DNA of 64,000 nt, from the NCBI RefSeq assembly GCF_900142415.1, contig NZ_FRAU01000004.1, positions 1-64,000 of the forward strand, written 5' to 3'. The notes beneath the pieces were generated by a model. It worked only from the letters and a program-made list of their open reading frames with translations, made no database searches and was not told the DNA's origin. Positions 48,236 through 57,407 of this stretch are shown one piece after another (within the stretch, counting starts at the first letter, position 1; the number at the start of each line of letters is the position of its first letter). A program made the translations under genes and the position numbers. Source of the stretch: Rhodothermus profundi. Its GTDB lineage: Bacteria; Bacteroidota; Rhodothermia; Rhodothermales; Rhodothermaceae.

Positions 48236-49279
48236 ATGCAACCTTCACCCAGTATTGGTATCGTAGGGGCTGGTCTGGCCGGTGCCTGCGCTGCTTTTGC
48301 GCTTCATCGCCAGGCCCACGTGGAAGTCTTCGAGGCAACCGATGCGACGAACCAGGCTTTTCGGGCGACAGGCGGGCTGTTTCATCCGCTGATGACCCGT
48401 CGGGCGCGCCCCAACTGGCAGCATGAAGCCGCCCTGACCGCTCTGGAACAGCTACTGGCCGAGGTAGGCGACCAGGTACCGGTGCGGCGAGGGCTATTGC
48501 GCGTGGCCTTCGATGAGCGGCAGGCCGCAGACTTTCGCGAAGCCGCCTGTGCTTACCCGCACTGGGTGCAGTGGCTTTCGCCGGAAGCTGTACGCGAACG
48601 CTTCCCTCAGGTTCGAGCGCCTTACGGCGCCCTCTGGATTTCGCAGGGCGGCGCCCTTTCGGCCAACCGGCTCATTGACGTTCTGCTGGCCCGAAGCGGC
48701 GTGCCCGTGCACCGGCCGGTTCGGGTCGTAGACTGGGAAGAAACATCCCGGCAGGTGTTGCTGCACACAGACCGGGGCGACACGCACGCGTTTGACTACG
48801 TCATTCTGGCCCCGGGATATGGCTACCGGCTCCATCCGGAGCTGGCTCGGCTGCCGTTCCAGGCCGTCAAAGGGCAAGTGATTAGCCTCGCGGGCCCGGC
48901 GTCTTTAGCGACGCTTCCGCTGGTACTGGCCACGGTGCACCTGGTACCTTCCGATGGCCTTCTTTTTGTGGGGAGTAGCTATGAGCCAGCGTTTACCGAC
49001 CTGGCTCCTTCGGATGCCCAGACGCACCGGCTGTGGCAAGAAGCAACGCGCTGGGTACCTGAAGTGATGCAGGGGACCGTCGTAGCCGCCCTGACCGGCG
49101 TGCGGGTAATTCGTCCGCGTCGTCCATTGCCTGTGCTGAGTCCGTTACCGGGACGCCAGCGGCTCTGGCTTTTTTCCGGGCTGGGCTCTCGGGGGTTGCT
49201 CTATGCCCCGTTGCTGGCTTCCTGGCTTCCTGAAGCGCTTCGGGAGCCAGAACGGCTGCCTGCGGCGGTGCGTCTGTAA
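48236..49279 (+). CDS. FAD-dependent oxidoreductase, DAO family (MnmC C-domain-like)
   Basis: A 347-residue flavoprotein with dinucleotide-binding motif GIVGAGLAGACAA (8-20). The segments ATGGLFHPLMTR and, near the end, FSGLGSRGLLYAPLLA closely resemble the oxidoreductase half of MnmC, which removes carboxymethyl from cmnm5-uridine in the tRNA wobble position. The methyltransferase half is absent. It could instead be a general D-amino acid or glycine-type oxidase, related to ThiO encoded divergently. It stands alone with a possible operator in front (48178-48201). Confidence 0.8.
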   Translation: MQPSPSIGIVGAGLAGACAAFALHRQAHVEVFEATDATNQAFRATGGLFHPLMTRRARPNWQHEAALTALEQLLAEVGDQVPVRRGLLRVAFDERQAADFREAACAYPHWVQWLSPEAVRERFPQVRAPYGALWISQGGALSANRLIDVLLARSGVPVHRPVRVVDWEETSRQVLLHTDRGDTHAFDYVILAPGYGYRLHPELARLPFQAVKGQVISLAGPASLATLPLVLATVHLVPSDGLLFVGSSYEPAFTDLAPSDAQTHRLWQEATRWVPEVMQGTVVAALTGVRVIRPRRPLPVLSPLPGRQRLWLFSGLGSRGLLYAPLLASWLPEALREPERLPAAVRL

Positions 49280-49283
49280 GGCT

Positions 49284-49330
49284 GCTTCCGGAAGCGTCCT
49301 TCATAACGGATTTGTAAAAAAGCGCTTCCG
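49284..49330. promoter_or_regulatory. repeated GCTTCCG half-sites upstream of fba
   Basis: GCTTCCGGAAGC (49284-49295) is a 12-bp perfect palindrome. A further GCTTCCG stands at 49324-49330, so CGGAAGCG (49289-49296) and CGCTTCCG (49323-49330) also form an inverted repeat. The sites lie between the MnmC-like gene and the fba start, near where its promoter should be. A regulatory role is inference. Confidence 0.4.
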
Positions 49331-49411
49331 AGGAATCGTTTTTAGGTTATCTTACGTATTATGTTTATGCCCATCCTTGAAAACAGCGGAACTAAAAAAG
49401 AGGAGGCGACC

Positions 49412-50491
49412 ATGGCAGAGGTTACCATTTCGCGCATCGCCGACCTGCTGGGCGAGGAAGCTGAATATTTGCTGGAACATAAGTGCACTACGATTCCCAA
49501 AGAGATGTTGCATCTGCCGGGGCCGGATTTTGTCGACCGCGTCTGGAAGGATTCTGATCGAAATCCCCGGGTGTTGCGGGCCATGCAGACCTTGTTCAAT
49601 ACCGGTCGGCTGGCAGGTACAGGCTACCTCTCAATCCTTCCTGTTGATCAGGGAATTGAGCACAGTGGAGGCGCAAGCTTCGCCCCGAATCCGATCTATT
49701 TTGATCCGGAAAACATTGTCAAGTTGGCCATCGAAGGCGGTTGCAATGCCGTTGCCACAACCTTTGGCGTCCTGGGAGCCGTAGCTCGTAAATATGCCCA
49801 CAAAATTCCATTCATTCTCAAGCTCAACCATAACGAACTACTTTCTTATCCCAACACATACGACCAGGTCCTGTTCGCTCGCGTCAAAGACGCCTGGAAC
49901 ATGGGGTGCGTCGGGGTGGGCGCCACCATCTACTGGGGCTCGCCGGAGTCGCGGCGCCAGCTTCAGGAGATCAGCGAAGCGTTCTCCTATGCCCATGAGC
50001 TGGGCATGGTCACGATCCTGTGGTGCTACCTGCGCAACAAAGCGTTCAAGGTGGATGGCGTCAACCATGAAACCGCAGCCGATCTGACCGGCCAGGCCAA
50101 TCATCTGGGCGTCACGCTCGAAGCGGATATCATCAAGCAGAAGCTGCCCACCCACAATGGCGGCTACAAAGCGCTCAATACCAACGGCAGCTACGGCAAA
50201 TTCCACGAGCGCATGTACACCGAGCTGACCACCGACCACCCGATTGACCTAACGCGCTACCAGGTCGCCAACTGCTACATGGGACGGTGTGGTCTGATCA
50301 ACTCGGGGGGCGCTTCCAAGGGCAAAGATGACCTGCGCGAAGCGGTGCGCACGGCGGTCATCAACAAACGAGCGGGTGGCATGGGCCTGATCTCAGGCCG
50401 CAAGGCGTTCCAGCGTCCCATGAAAGAAGGCGTTGAACTCCTGCATGCCATCCAGGATGTGTACCTGAATCCAGAAGTGACGGTTGCCTGA
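49412..50491 (+). CDS. fbaB: class I fructose-bisphosphate aldolase
   Basis: A DhnA/FbaB-type class I aldolase that cleaves or forms fructose 1,6-bisphosphate through a lysine Schiff base. I chose ATG 49412 because a strong Shine-Dalgarno (AGGAGG, 49401-49406) stands five bases before it, rare in this window; the frame opens at 49361. The 359 residues contain [10 protein letters not shown] (78-87), FILKLNHNE (135-142) and ADIIKQKLP (239-246), where K242 or K244 fits the Schiff-base position. A strong terminator follows, so it is a single-gene unit. Confidence 0.95.
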   Translation: MAEVTISRIADLLGEEAEYLLEHKCTTIPKEMLHLPGPDFVDRVWKDSDRNPRVLRAMQTLFNTGRLAGTGYLSILPVDQGIEHSGGASFAPNPIYFDPENIVKLAIEGGCNAVATTFGVLGAVARKYAHKIPFILKLNHNELLSYPNTYDQVLFARVKDAWNMGCVGVGATIYWGSPESRRQLQEISEAFSYAHELGMVTILWCYLRNKAFKVDGVNHETAADLTGQANHLGVTLEADIIKQKLPTHNGGYKALNTNGSYGKFHERMYTELTTDHPIDLTRYQVANCYMGRCGLINSGGASKGKDDLREAVRTAVINKRAGGMGLISGRKAFQRPMKEGVELLHAIQDVYLNPEVTVA

Positions 50492-50513
50492 GACGCAGCA
50501 TCAGCACGTTGCC

Positions 50514-50548
50514 AGCGGCCCGGCGCTGCAGCGCCGGGCCGCTTTTTT
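50514..50548 (+). terminator. terminator of fba
   Basis: AGCGGCCCGGCGC (50514-50526) and GCGCCGGGCCGCT (50531-50543) form a perfect 13-bp stem with a TGCA loop, followed by six T residues (50543-50548), 23 bp after the fba stop. Confidence 0.92.
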
Positions 50549-50605
50549 GCATCCTCTGCAAGAAAGCAGCGTACCAATCTCCAAAAAACGCAAGCCTGTC
50601 CACCG

Positions 50606-52357
50606 ATGGCGTACGTGCCCCCGGCAACCGATGCGTCGACCATCTACCCGAACTGGGTACGCGAACTGGCCCGCCGTTATTTTACCAAAACCGTCAACCA
50701 GTTCATTCTGCATGGCAATGTGCGGGATCTGGTTCCGCTAGAGGACAGCGGACAGGTGCGCTACGTACCCCTCCGCGACTTTCTGCGGGACGACCTGTTT
50801 GCGCCTCGCGATCTGGTGCTCTTCTACGATCGTTCGGCCGGACTGCAATTTGCACGTCCGGAGATGCGCCAGGACTTCTACCGGGCCCTGGAAGGATTCG
50901 ATCACGTGCAGGGCACCCGCTATGCCCACCAGCTGCCTCGCGATCCGGTGCGCGTTTTCGGCCTGCTCGAACGGTACTTTCGGCTCCGACTGGCCGAGGG
51001 ACGACGCATTGCCTGCGTGATTGATTACGCCGAAACAATCGTCCCTATGGCCGAAGGCGCCTTGTACAGCAGCGAAGACCGCGACGCGCTGGTATTTCTG
51101 CTCAAATGGTCCCATGACCCGCTTTTTCTGAACAGTGACTTTACTATCTGTCTGATCACCGAAAACCTGACCGACCTGCACCGCCAACTGGTCCAGAATC
51201 CGTACACCGCCCCGATCCGGATTCCCCTGCCCGACGAAACCGAACGGCGCCGCTTCACCGAAACCTATCTGGGTAGCCAAGTAGATGCCTTTTGCGCCCG
51301 ATCCGAGATGTCGCCGGCTGTCCTGGCGCACCATACGGCTGGCCTCAACTTGGTACAACTCCAGACGATTCTGGCCGACGTGCTGGAAAACCACACCCGC
51401 CTCACATTTGAACACCTGGTAGCCACCAAGAAAGCTTTTATTGAAGCCGAAGCCTACGGACTGTTGGAGTTCATTGAAACCAACTACAATCTGGACATGG
51501 TAGCGGGGCATCGGCAGGCCAAAGCTTTGCTTCGAGCGGCTGCCGAAGCGCTGCGGCAAGGACGCTACGACGTGTTACCCATGGGCTATCTGGTAACCGG
51601 CCCGGTTGGTACGGGCAAGACGTTTCTCATTACCTGCTTTGCCGGCGAAATTGGTATTCCTATGGTCCGCCTCAAAAACTTCCGCTCGCAGTGGCAGGGG
51701 GTCACCGAAGGCAACCTGGAGAAAATTCTGAACCTGCTGGAGGCGATGACACCCGTAGCGGTTATGATCGACGAAGCCGATGCCGCTTTAGGCCACCGAG
51801 AGGCAGAAGGCGACTCGGGCGTCTCCAAACGCGTGTTTGCCCAGATTGCCGCCTTCATGAGCAATCCAGCCCATCGCGGACGCATTCTGTTCTTTTTGCT
51901 GACCGCTCGCCCGGATCTGATGCCTGTCGATCTGAAGCGACAGGGACGTGCCGAAGAGCACATTGCCCTGTTTTACCCCAGCACCCAGGAGGAGCGAGAC
52001 GAGTTGCTCCAGGTAATGCTGCGACGGACCGGCATTGAGCTGTCGTTGGACGAAGTGCCTGCTGCCCTGCGTACCGGCGAGCGTCCTTTCAGCGGCGCCG
52101 AGCTAGAAGCTTTGCTCACCCGGGCCAAGTTTCGCGCCGCCGCACGCGGCGAAACCCACGTCAGCCCGCACTTACTCCAGGAGGTGGTGGACGACTTTCT
52201 GCCGCCCACCTACCCCCTGGAAATTGAACTGCAGACGCTCGTTGCAGCGCTGGAATGTACCAGCCGCGCCCTTCTCCCCGAATCCCTCCGCCATATGGAT
52301 CGGGAAGCCATGGTCGCGCGCGTAGAAACGCTCAAGCGGCTTTTGCAAACGCGTTGA
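50606..52357 (+). CDS. AAA family ATPase with degenerate N-terminal module
   Basis: A 583-residue cytosolic protein. The second half is a working AAA+ module: Walker A GPVGTGKT (332-339), Walker B VAVMIDEAD (384-392), an arginine-containing segment KRQGRAEEHI where SRH usually sits, and a C-terminal helical lid. The first half (about 20-270) looks like an AAA module without Walker A; RRIACVIDYAETI (133-145) would be its Walker B. This twin layout recalls Ycf46-type ATPases. There is no protease or partner gene beside it, so the function is unknown. It lies 58 bp after the fba terminator. Confidence 0.82.
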   Translation: MAYVPPATDASTIYPNWVRELARRYFTKTVNQFILHGNVRDLVPLEDSGQVRYVPLRDFLRDDLFAPRDLVLFYDRSAGLQFARPEMRQDFYRALEGFDHVQGTRYAHQLPRDPVRVFGLLERYFRLRLAEGRRIACVIDYAETIVPMAEGALYSSEDRDALVFLLKWSHDPLFLNSDFTICLITENLTDLHRQLVQNPYTAPIRIPLPDETERRRFTETYLGSQVDAFCARSEMSPAVLAHHTAGLNLVQLQTILADVLENHTRLTFEHLVATKKAFIEAEAYGLLEFIETNYNLDMVAGHRQAKALLRAAAEALRQGRYDVLPMGYLVTGPVGTGKTFLITCFAGEIGIPMVRLKNFRSQWQGVTEGNLEKILNLLEAMTPVAVMIDEADAALGHREAEGDSGVSKRVFAQIAAFMSNPAHRGRILFFLLTARPDLMPVDLKRQGRAEEHIALFYPSTQEERDELLQVMLRRTGIELSLDEVPAALRTGERPFSGAELEALLTRAKFRAAARGETHVSPHLLQEVVDDFLPPTYPLEIELQTLVAALECTSRALLPESLRHMDREAMVARVETLKRLLQTR

Positions 52358-52367
52358 ACGCCTCCCC

Positions 52368-52622
52368 TTACTGCTGCCCTTCGCTGCCATTGGCCGCCTC
52401 CTTCTTCCGGCTCCGGCGGCGACGCGTCGTCTGCACAGGTGCTGCCTGCTCGCCTAACAGCTTCAGGTACAGATCGTAGCTAATGAGCACCGCATACGGC
52501 TCATTGTTCTTCTGAATTAAAATACCCCGTTCAATATTTTTAGCATGTTCAACCAATTCCGACGTCTTTGAACGCAATTCTGTGATTGTGGCAACTGCTT
52601 CAATTCCTTTTGTGCTATACAT
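52368..52622 (-). CDS. Phd/YefM-type antitoxin-like protein
   Basis: An 84-residue protein whose first 60 residues match the Phd/YefM antitoxin fold (ATITELRSKTSELVEHAKN, then ILIQKNNEPYAVLISYDLYLKLL). The tail is Arg/Lys-rich (RRRRSRKK) and departs from usual toxin-neutralising tails. No Doc-, YoeB- or RelE-like toxin gene is adjacent, on either strand. Translation signals are strong: AGGAGG five bases ahead of the ATG and a TATAAT about 75 bp upstream. It may be an orphan antitoxin or a small DNA-binding regulator. Confidence 0.8.
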   Translation of the reverse strand: MYSTKGIEAVATITELRSKTSELVEHAKNIERGILIQKNNEPYAVLISYDLYLKLLGEQAAPVQTTRRRRSRKKEAANGSEGQQ

Positions 52623-52627
52623 GGCAT

Positions 52628-52701
52628 CCTCCTGGTTGTTTAAAAGCTTAAAGACGCAAGGCTAACGAGCTGAGCATTCAGAAGTTTCGTATCAAATTAT
52701 A
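52628..52701 (-). promoter_or_regulatory. -10 box and ribosome-binding site of the Phd-like gene
   Basis: On the minus strand, AGGAGG (52633-52628) lies five bases before the ATG. TATAAT (52701-52696), continuing as TATAATTTG, also suits a Bacteroidota -7 element. No clear -35 is visible. The gap 52623-52882 is otherwise A+T-rich and contains an imperfect A/T inverted repeat (about 52721-52757) but no further gene. Confidence 0.45.
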
Positions 52702-52882
52702 GGAGTTCATACACCAGAATAGCCTATCTATTTTTCACAACGAAAAAAATAGGCCACCATATTTTCTTCCCTAATCATACCACACGACTCCTTATAGACA
52801 AGCTCACTACTTCATGGTTATGGACAAAAAGAAAAAGGGATGCTATATTGGGACCAACCATGCCTACAGAAAAGCAAGCCCT

Positions 52883-54637
52883 ATGCAACCAGGACGTCTC
52901 TTTTTGATCGGCCTACTTCTGGTAGCGCTTCCCAGGGGCGCTGAAGCGCAGCGGCGTGCGCAGCAACCCGCTGCCAACCTGCGCGATATTCCAACCGTTA
53001 CCCGCACGTATGCCATCACCAATGCACGCATTGTCGTGGCTCCGGGCCGGGAAATCCCGCAGGGTACCGTCGTCCTTCGCAACGGCCTGATCGAAGCTGT
53101 TGGACAGGACGTTTCGGTACCGACCGACGCCTGGATTCTCCCGGGCGACTCACTGGTAGTCTATGCTGGTTTTATTGACGGTCTCTCCCACGTAGGCATC
53201 CCTGCGCCACGCCGTGAAGAAAATCGCACCGAGTCCCAGCGGCGCCGCGTAGAAAATCCGGGCAATCCCCCTCCTGAGCAGGCGGGTCTAACTCCCTATC
53301 GGGACGTGCGCACGCTCCTGAAAGCCAATGACCCTTCCATTGAGAAACTGCGGCGCGTTGGTTTTACCATGGCCCATGTGGTGCCCCGCGGACGCATGCT
53401 GCCTGGCCAGGGCGCTCTGATCTTGCTCCGCGGACAAACCCCGACAGACATGGTCTACCAGGGAGAGGTCTCACTCTTTGCGCAACTTGAACCTGCCCAG
53501 GGCGTCTACCCGGCCACTGATATGGCCGTGCTGGCCCGCTTTCGGCAACTCTACCGAGAGGCAGCCCGCCGCCGGCAACATGCCACCCTGTATGCCAGCA
53601 ATCCCCGCGGGCTCGAACCTCCTCCCTACGACCCGGTTCACGCCGCCTTTTTCCCGGTGCTGGAAAAACGTCAACCCGTCTTCTTCTATACCCAGGATGC
53701 CCTCGACATTCATCGGGTGCTGGCATTGCACCAGCAGCTCAATTTTCCGCTAAAACTGGCCGGCCTTTCGGGGAGCTTTGACGTCCTGGAAAAACTAAAA
53801 GATGCAAATATCCCTCTGTTTCTAACCTTAGATTTACCCGAAGCTCCAAAGGATACAAGCAAGGCAACGCGCACGCTCTCCGATGATTCGCTGGCAGCTC
53901 GGCACAATACGTATTTACACGTATCCAGCTACCAGGATGTGTCAGCCGAAATTGAGAACTTAAAAGCACGCCAGGCAAAAGAACGTATTAAATACTACGC
54001 AACGGCTGCACGGCTGCATGCAGCCGGTCTGCGTTTTGGCTTCAGCACGCGCGATGTCAAACCCGACAAAATTCTGCGCAACCTGCGCACTATGATCAAG
54101 TACGGGCTGCCCGAAGAAGCAGCGCTGGCTGCGTTGACCATCGACGCAGCTCGCCTCCTTGGGATTGACCAGGCCACCGGTACCATAGAGACCGGCAAGC
54201 TTGCCAATCTGGTCGTAACGACCGGGCCGCTTTTTGAAGAAAAAACGCGCATTCGGTATGTCTTCGTAGCAGGCGAGCTGTTTGAAATAAAAGAGCCGGA
54301 GCGGCGGCCGCGTGCTCAGCCAGAGGCCGACACCCCGGTCCGTGCAGACGGCACCTGGTCCTGCACTGTAGATTCCCCCGAAGGCTCGGTCGACGCCACG
54401 CTGCGCGTTGCCGGGCAATCGGGCACGCTCTCCAGCAGCGCGGTCCCCCAGGAACACCCTCTGGAGAACCTGACGCTGGATGGCAACCAGCTCTCTTTCA
54501 GCGTAACGACCAATGCGTACGGACGCATTGAAGCACGCCTGACGCTAAGCGGTGATGCAGCGGAAGGCACGCTTGATGTGCCCGGTATCGGCGTGCTGCC
54601 CATCCGCTGCACGCGTACCTCTGGACCTGACCGTTAA
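52883..54637 (+). CDS. exported amidohydrolase-family protein with altered metal site
   Basis: A 584-residue protein with a signal peptide (cleaved near AEAQ, about residue 23), an amidohydrolase composite domain (AITNARIVVAPGREIPQGTVVLRNG...) and a C-terminal beta-sandwich extension (about 480-575). The first His of the HxH metal motif is replaced: FIDGLSH, with L101 and H103. The ending AALTIDAARLLGIDQATGTIETGKLANLVV is standard for the superfamily. First of three tandem paralogues, 13 bp before the next. ATG 52883 is chosen because the signal peptide starts there; the frame opens at 52814. The substrate is unknown and activity uncertain. Confidence 0.85.
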   Translation: MQPGRLFLIGLLLVALPRGAEAQRRAQQPAANLRDIPTVTRTYAITNARIVVAPGREIPQGTVVLRNGLIEAVGQDVSVPTDAWILPGDSLVVYAGFIDGLSHVGIPAPRREENRTESQRRRVENPGNPPPEQAGLTPYRDVRTLLKANDPSIEKLRRVGFTMAHVVPRGRMLPGQGALILLRGQTPTDMVYQGEVSLFAQLEPAQGVYPATDMAVLARFRQLYREAARRRQHATLYASNPRGLEPPPYDPVHAAFFPVLEKRQPVFFYTQDALDIHRVLALHQQLNFPLKLAGLSGSFDVLEKLKDANIPLFLTLDLPEAPKDTSKATRTLSDDSLAARHNTYLHVSSYQDVSAEIENLKARQAKERIKYYATAARLHAAGLRFGFSTRDVKPDKILRNLRTMIKYGLPEEAALAALTIDAARLLGIDQATGTIETGKLANLVVTTGPLFEEKTRIRYVFVAGELFEIKEPERRPRAQPEADTPVRADGTWSCTVDSPEGSVDATLRVAGQSGTLSSSAVPQEHPLENLTLDGNQLSFSVTTNAYGRIEARLTLSGDAAEGTLDVPGIGVLPIRCTRTSGPDR

Positions 54638-54650
54638 CCTGCCTGAGGCT

Positions 54651-56036
54651 ATGTTTCGCACGTATCTATTTATCTGCTGTCTCCTGCTTGGCTGGCTGGG
54701 CACCATGCAGGCCCAGCCCCGAGGTGATCTGTTTATTCGCAATGGAACGGTACTGACCGTCACCAACGGCACCCTGGAAAACACGGATATTCTGATTCGC
54801 GATGGCAAAATTGTGGCCATCGGGCAAAACCTCAAAGTGCCTGATGGCATTGAGGTTATCGACGCCACCGGCCTGTATGTCATGCCCGGCATTATCGATG
54901 CACATGCGCACATTGCCATCTCCAACGTAAACGAGGCAACCAATCCCGTGACGGCCGAAGTAAGCGTCGGAGATGTGCTCAATCCGTATGACATCCGCAT
55001 TTACCGTGCTCTGGCCGGGGGCGTGACCATCTCGCACGTGATGCATGGTTCGGCTAACGTGATCGGCGGCCAGAATGAAACCATCAAGCATCGCTACGGC
55101 GAAACCGATCCGGAAGCCCTCCGCATGGAAGGAGCTCCCCGCACCATCAAATTTGCGCTCGGCGAAAACCCTACCCGCGTGCACGGACGCGGTCGCAACA
55201 TCCCGCCCCTCTCACGCATGGGCGTCGAGTTTGTCATTCGGGACGCGTTCCATAAAGCGCAGCGCTACATGGAAGCCTGGGAGCGCTACGAGCAGGAACG
55301 CAAACGAAACCCGCGGGCAGTCCCCCCTCCATACGATGAGCGCCTGGAAGTACTGGCCGATATCCTGCGGGGCGAAATTCTCATTCACTGCCACTCGTAT
55401 CGCGCCGACGAGATTCTCATGCTGCTGCGCGTGCTGAAAGACTTTGGCATCCAGCGTGTGGTCTTCCAGCATGCCAACGAAGCCTTCAAGGTAGCGCCCG
55501 AACTGGCCGCCTTTGGAGCGATGGCTTCGGTCTTTGCTGATTGGTGGGCCTATAAGTTTGAAGTCTACTATTCTACCGCCTATAATGCGGCCATCCTGAC
55601 CCGCAACGGGGTAATCACCTCTATCAATTCAGACTCGCCCGAACTCAACCGGCATCTGTACCACGAGGCCGCCAAAGCAATGAAATACGGGGGACTGACC
55701 GAAGACGAAGCCCTGGCGCTCATCACGATCAATCCAGCCCGCCAACTGGGCATTGAAGACCGCGTCGGCTCCATTGAAGTCGGCAAAGATGCTGACCTGG
55801 CAATCTTCAGCGCCCATCCGCTCTCCATCTACGCCGTCTGCAAAAAAACCATTGTCGACGGCATCGTGCGGTTCGACGCCGATCGCGACCCTGACGATAT
55901 GCGACTCCGCGTTGACCCCGAACGCCCCGTAGAACTGGCCATCCGATGGGGCGACCATCAGCACCACCAGCGCTGCCTGGAAGGCATCGACCTGATTGAA
56001 TTTCTCACCCAAACCCTGCAGTCAGCGTGGCAATGA
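54651..56036 (+). CDS. exported amidohydrolase (metal site intact)
   Basis: A 461-residue amidohydrolase with a signal peptide (MQAQ, cleavage near 22). All usual metal and catalytic positions can be seen: H85 and H87 in IIDAHAH, K167 in TIKFALGEN, H246/H248 in LIHCHSY, H274 in FQHANE and D328 in INSDSPE. This resembles imidazolonepropionase-like exported amidohydrolases of Bacteroidota, whose substrates (perhaps cyclic peptides or amides) are not established. It follows the first paralogue after 13 bp and overlaps the third by ATGA. The frame opens at 54552, but the signal peptide places the start at 54651. Confidence 0.88.
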   Translation: MFRTYLFICCLLLGWLGTMQAQPRGDLFIRNGTVLTVTNGTLENTDILIRDGKIVAIGQNLKVPDGIEVIDATGLYVMPGIIDAHAHIAISNVNEATNPVTAEVSVGDVLNPYDIRIYRALAGGVTISHVMHGSANVIGGQNETIKHRYGETDPEALRMEGAPRTIKFALGENPTRVHGRGRNIPPLSRMGVEFVIRDAFHKAQRYMEAWERYEQERKRNPRAVPPPYDERLEVLADILRGEILIHCHSYRADEILMLLRVLKDFGIQRVVFQHANEAFKVAPELAAFGAMASVFADWWAYKFEVYYSTAYNAAILTRNGVITSINSDSPELNRHLYHEAAKAMKYGGLTEDEALALITINPARQLGIEDRVGSIEVGKDADLAIFSAHPLSIYAVCKKTIVDGIVRFDADRDPDDMRLRVDPERPVELAIRWGDHQHHQRCLEGIDLIEFLTQTLQSAWQ

Positions 56037-57364
56037 AACGCTTGCTCTTGTTCTGGATCGTCGGCTGGCTTCTGCACCTGCCAGCCGCGCAGGCTACCGA
56101 TGTACCGAAAGCACGCCGAGGCGTCTTTGCCCTCACCAACGCCCGCATCGTCACTGTTACGCAGGGCATCATCGAGCGCGGCACCCTGATTATCCGAGAG
56201 GACCGCATTGTCGCCATTGGCCAGAACGTCGAAATTCCGCCTGATGCCGAGGTCATTGACTGCACGGGACTGGAGATCTATCCCGGCTTTATTGACAGCG
56301 GTACCCACCTGGGACTGATCGAAATCGGTTCCCTTCCGGAAACGCGGGACTTCCGCGAACTGGGTGATCTTACCCCTCAGGTAGACGCGCTAACGGCCGT
56401 CAACCCGAACTCCGTGCTCATTCCTGTAACCCGTGTCAACGGGGTCACCACCGTGATTACCGAGCCAGAAGGCGGGTTGCTCCCCGGAAAAGCCGCTCTG
56501 ATTAATCTGTTCGGGTACACCCCCGAGCAAATGCATGTCGGCGGCGTGCGCCTCATGGTGCTCGACTTTCCCTCCAAAGGACGACGGGGACGCTGGGATC
56601 GGCGCAAGCCAGAAGAGATCGAAAAGGCCTTCCGGCAGGCCATGGACAAACTCAATGAAGTATGGGACCGCGCCGAACTGTACGCCCGCATCGACTCGGC
56701 TTATCGGGCCAATCCAGAGCAAAACCCTAAACCCCTCTACGTACCGGAAATGCAAGCCCTGCTACCGGTTATCCGGGGCGAAATGCCGCTGATGATCAAG
56801 GTAGACCTGGCTCCGGACATTCTCGAAGCCATTCAATGGGTCAAAAAGCGGGGGCTCAAACGGGTTATCTTCAGTGGGGTAGCAGAAGGATGGCGCGTCG
56901 CCGACAAGATCGCTGAAGCCGGCATTCCCTGTCTGGTAGGCCCTGTGCTCTCACTGCCTACGCGAGAATCCGACCGCTACGACAAAGCCTATGCAAATGC
57001 AGGGCTGCTCCATGCAGCAGGCGTCAAAATCGCCATCCGTACCGGCGAATCCGAAAACGTACGCAACTTACCCTACCATGCGGGTTTTGCGGCTACGTAT
57101 GGGCTGGGCCGCGAAGCTGCCCTCCGAGCAGTTACCATCAATCCAGCCGAAATCTTCGGTGTAGATGACCTGATCGGTTCACTGGAAGTGGGGAAAAAAG
57201 CCAACCTGTTTGTAACCGATGGCGATCCGTTTGAACCCAGAACGCAGGTGCGATACGTGTTTATCGATGGGTATCTGATTCCAATGGACAACCGGCAACT
57301 GCGCCTCTACCAGGAATTTCTGCACCGCCATCCGGGTCTCGAACTCCATCCGACGACCCACTGA
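56033..57364 (+). CDS. exported amidohydrolase-family protein lacking an HxH histidine
   Basis: A 443-residue paralogue of the two genes upstream, with a signal peptide (cleavage near AQA, about 21). The HxH motif reads FIDSGTH: first His replaced by G90, H92 kept. The end (TINPAEIFGVDDLIGSLEVGKKANLFV) is typical. ATG 56033 overlaps the previous stop (ATGA), so translation is coupled; a GTG at 56027 is the alternative. Like the first paralogue it may be catalytically poor or use a different metal set, possibly as a partner of the intact middle enzyme. Confidence 0.85.
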   Translation: MKRLLLFWIVGWLLHLPAAQATDVPKARRGVFALTNARIVTVTQGIIERGTLIIREDRIVAIGQNVEIPPDAEVIDCTGLEIYPGFIDSGTHLGLIEIGSLPETRDFRELGDLTPQVDALTAVNPNSVLIPVTRVNGVTTVITEPEGGLLPGKAALINLFGYTPEQMHVGGVRLMVLDFPSKGRRGRWDRRKPEEIEKAFRQAMDKLNEVWDRAELYARIDSAYRANPEQNPKPLYVPEMQALLPVIRGEMPLMIKVDLAPDILEAIQWVKKRGLKRVIFSGVAEGWRVADKIAEAGIPCLVGPVLSLPTRESDRYDKAYANAGLLHAAGVKIAIRTGESENVRNLPYHAGFAATYGLGREAALRAVTINPAEIFGVDDLIGSLEVGKKANLFVTDGDPFEPRTQVRYVFIDGYLIPMDNRQLRLYQEFLHRHPGLELHPTTH

Positions 57365-57407
57365 CCAACAATTAACCTCACCCCCAGCAGGTGACGTGCA
57401 ACTGCAC

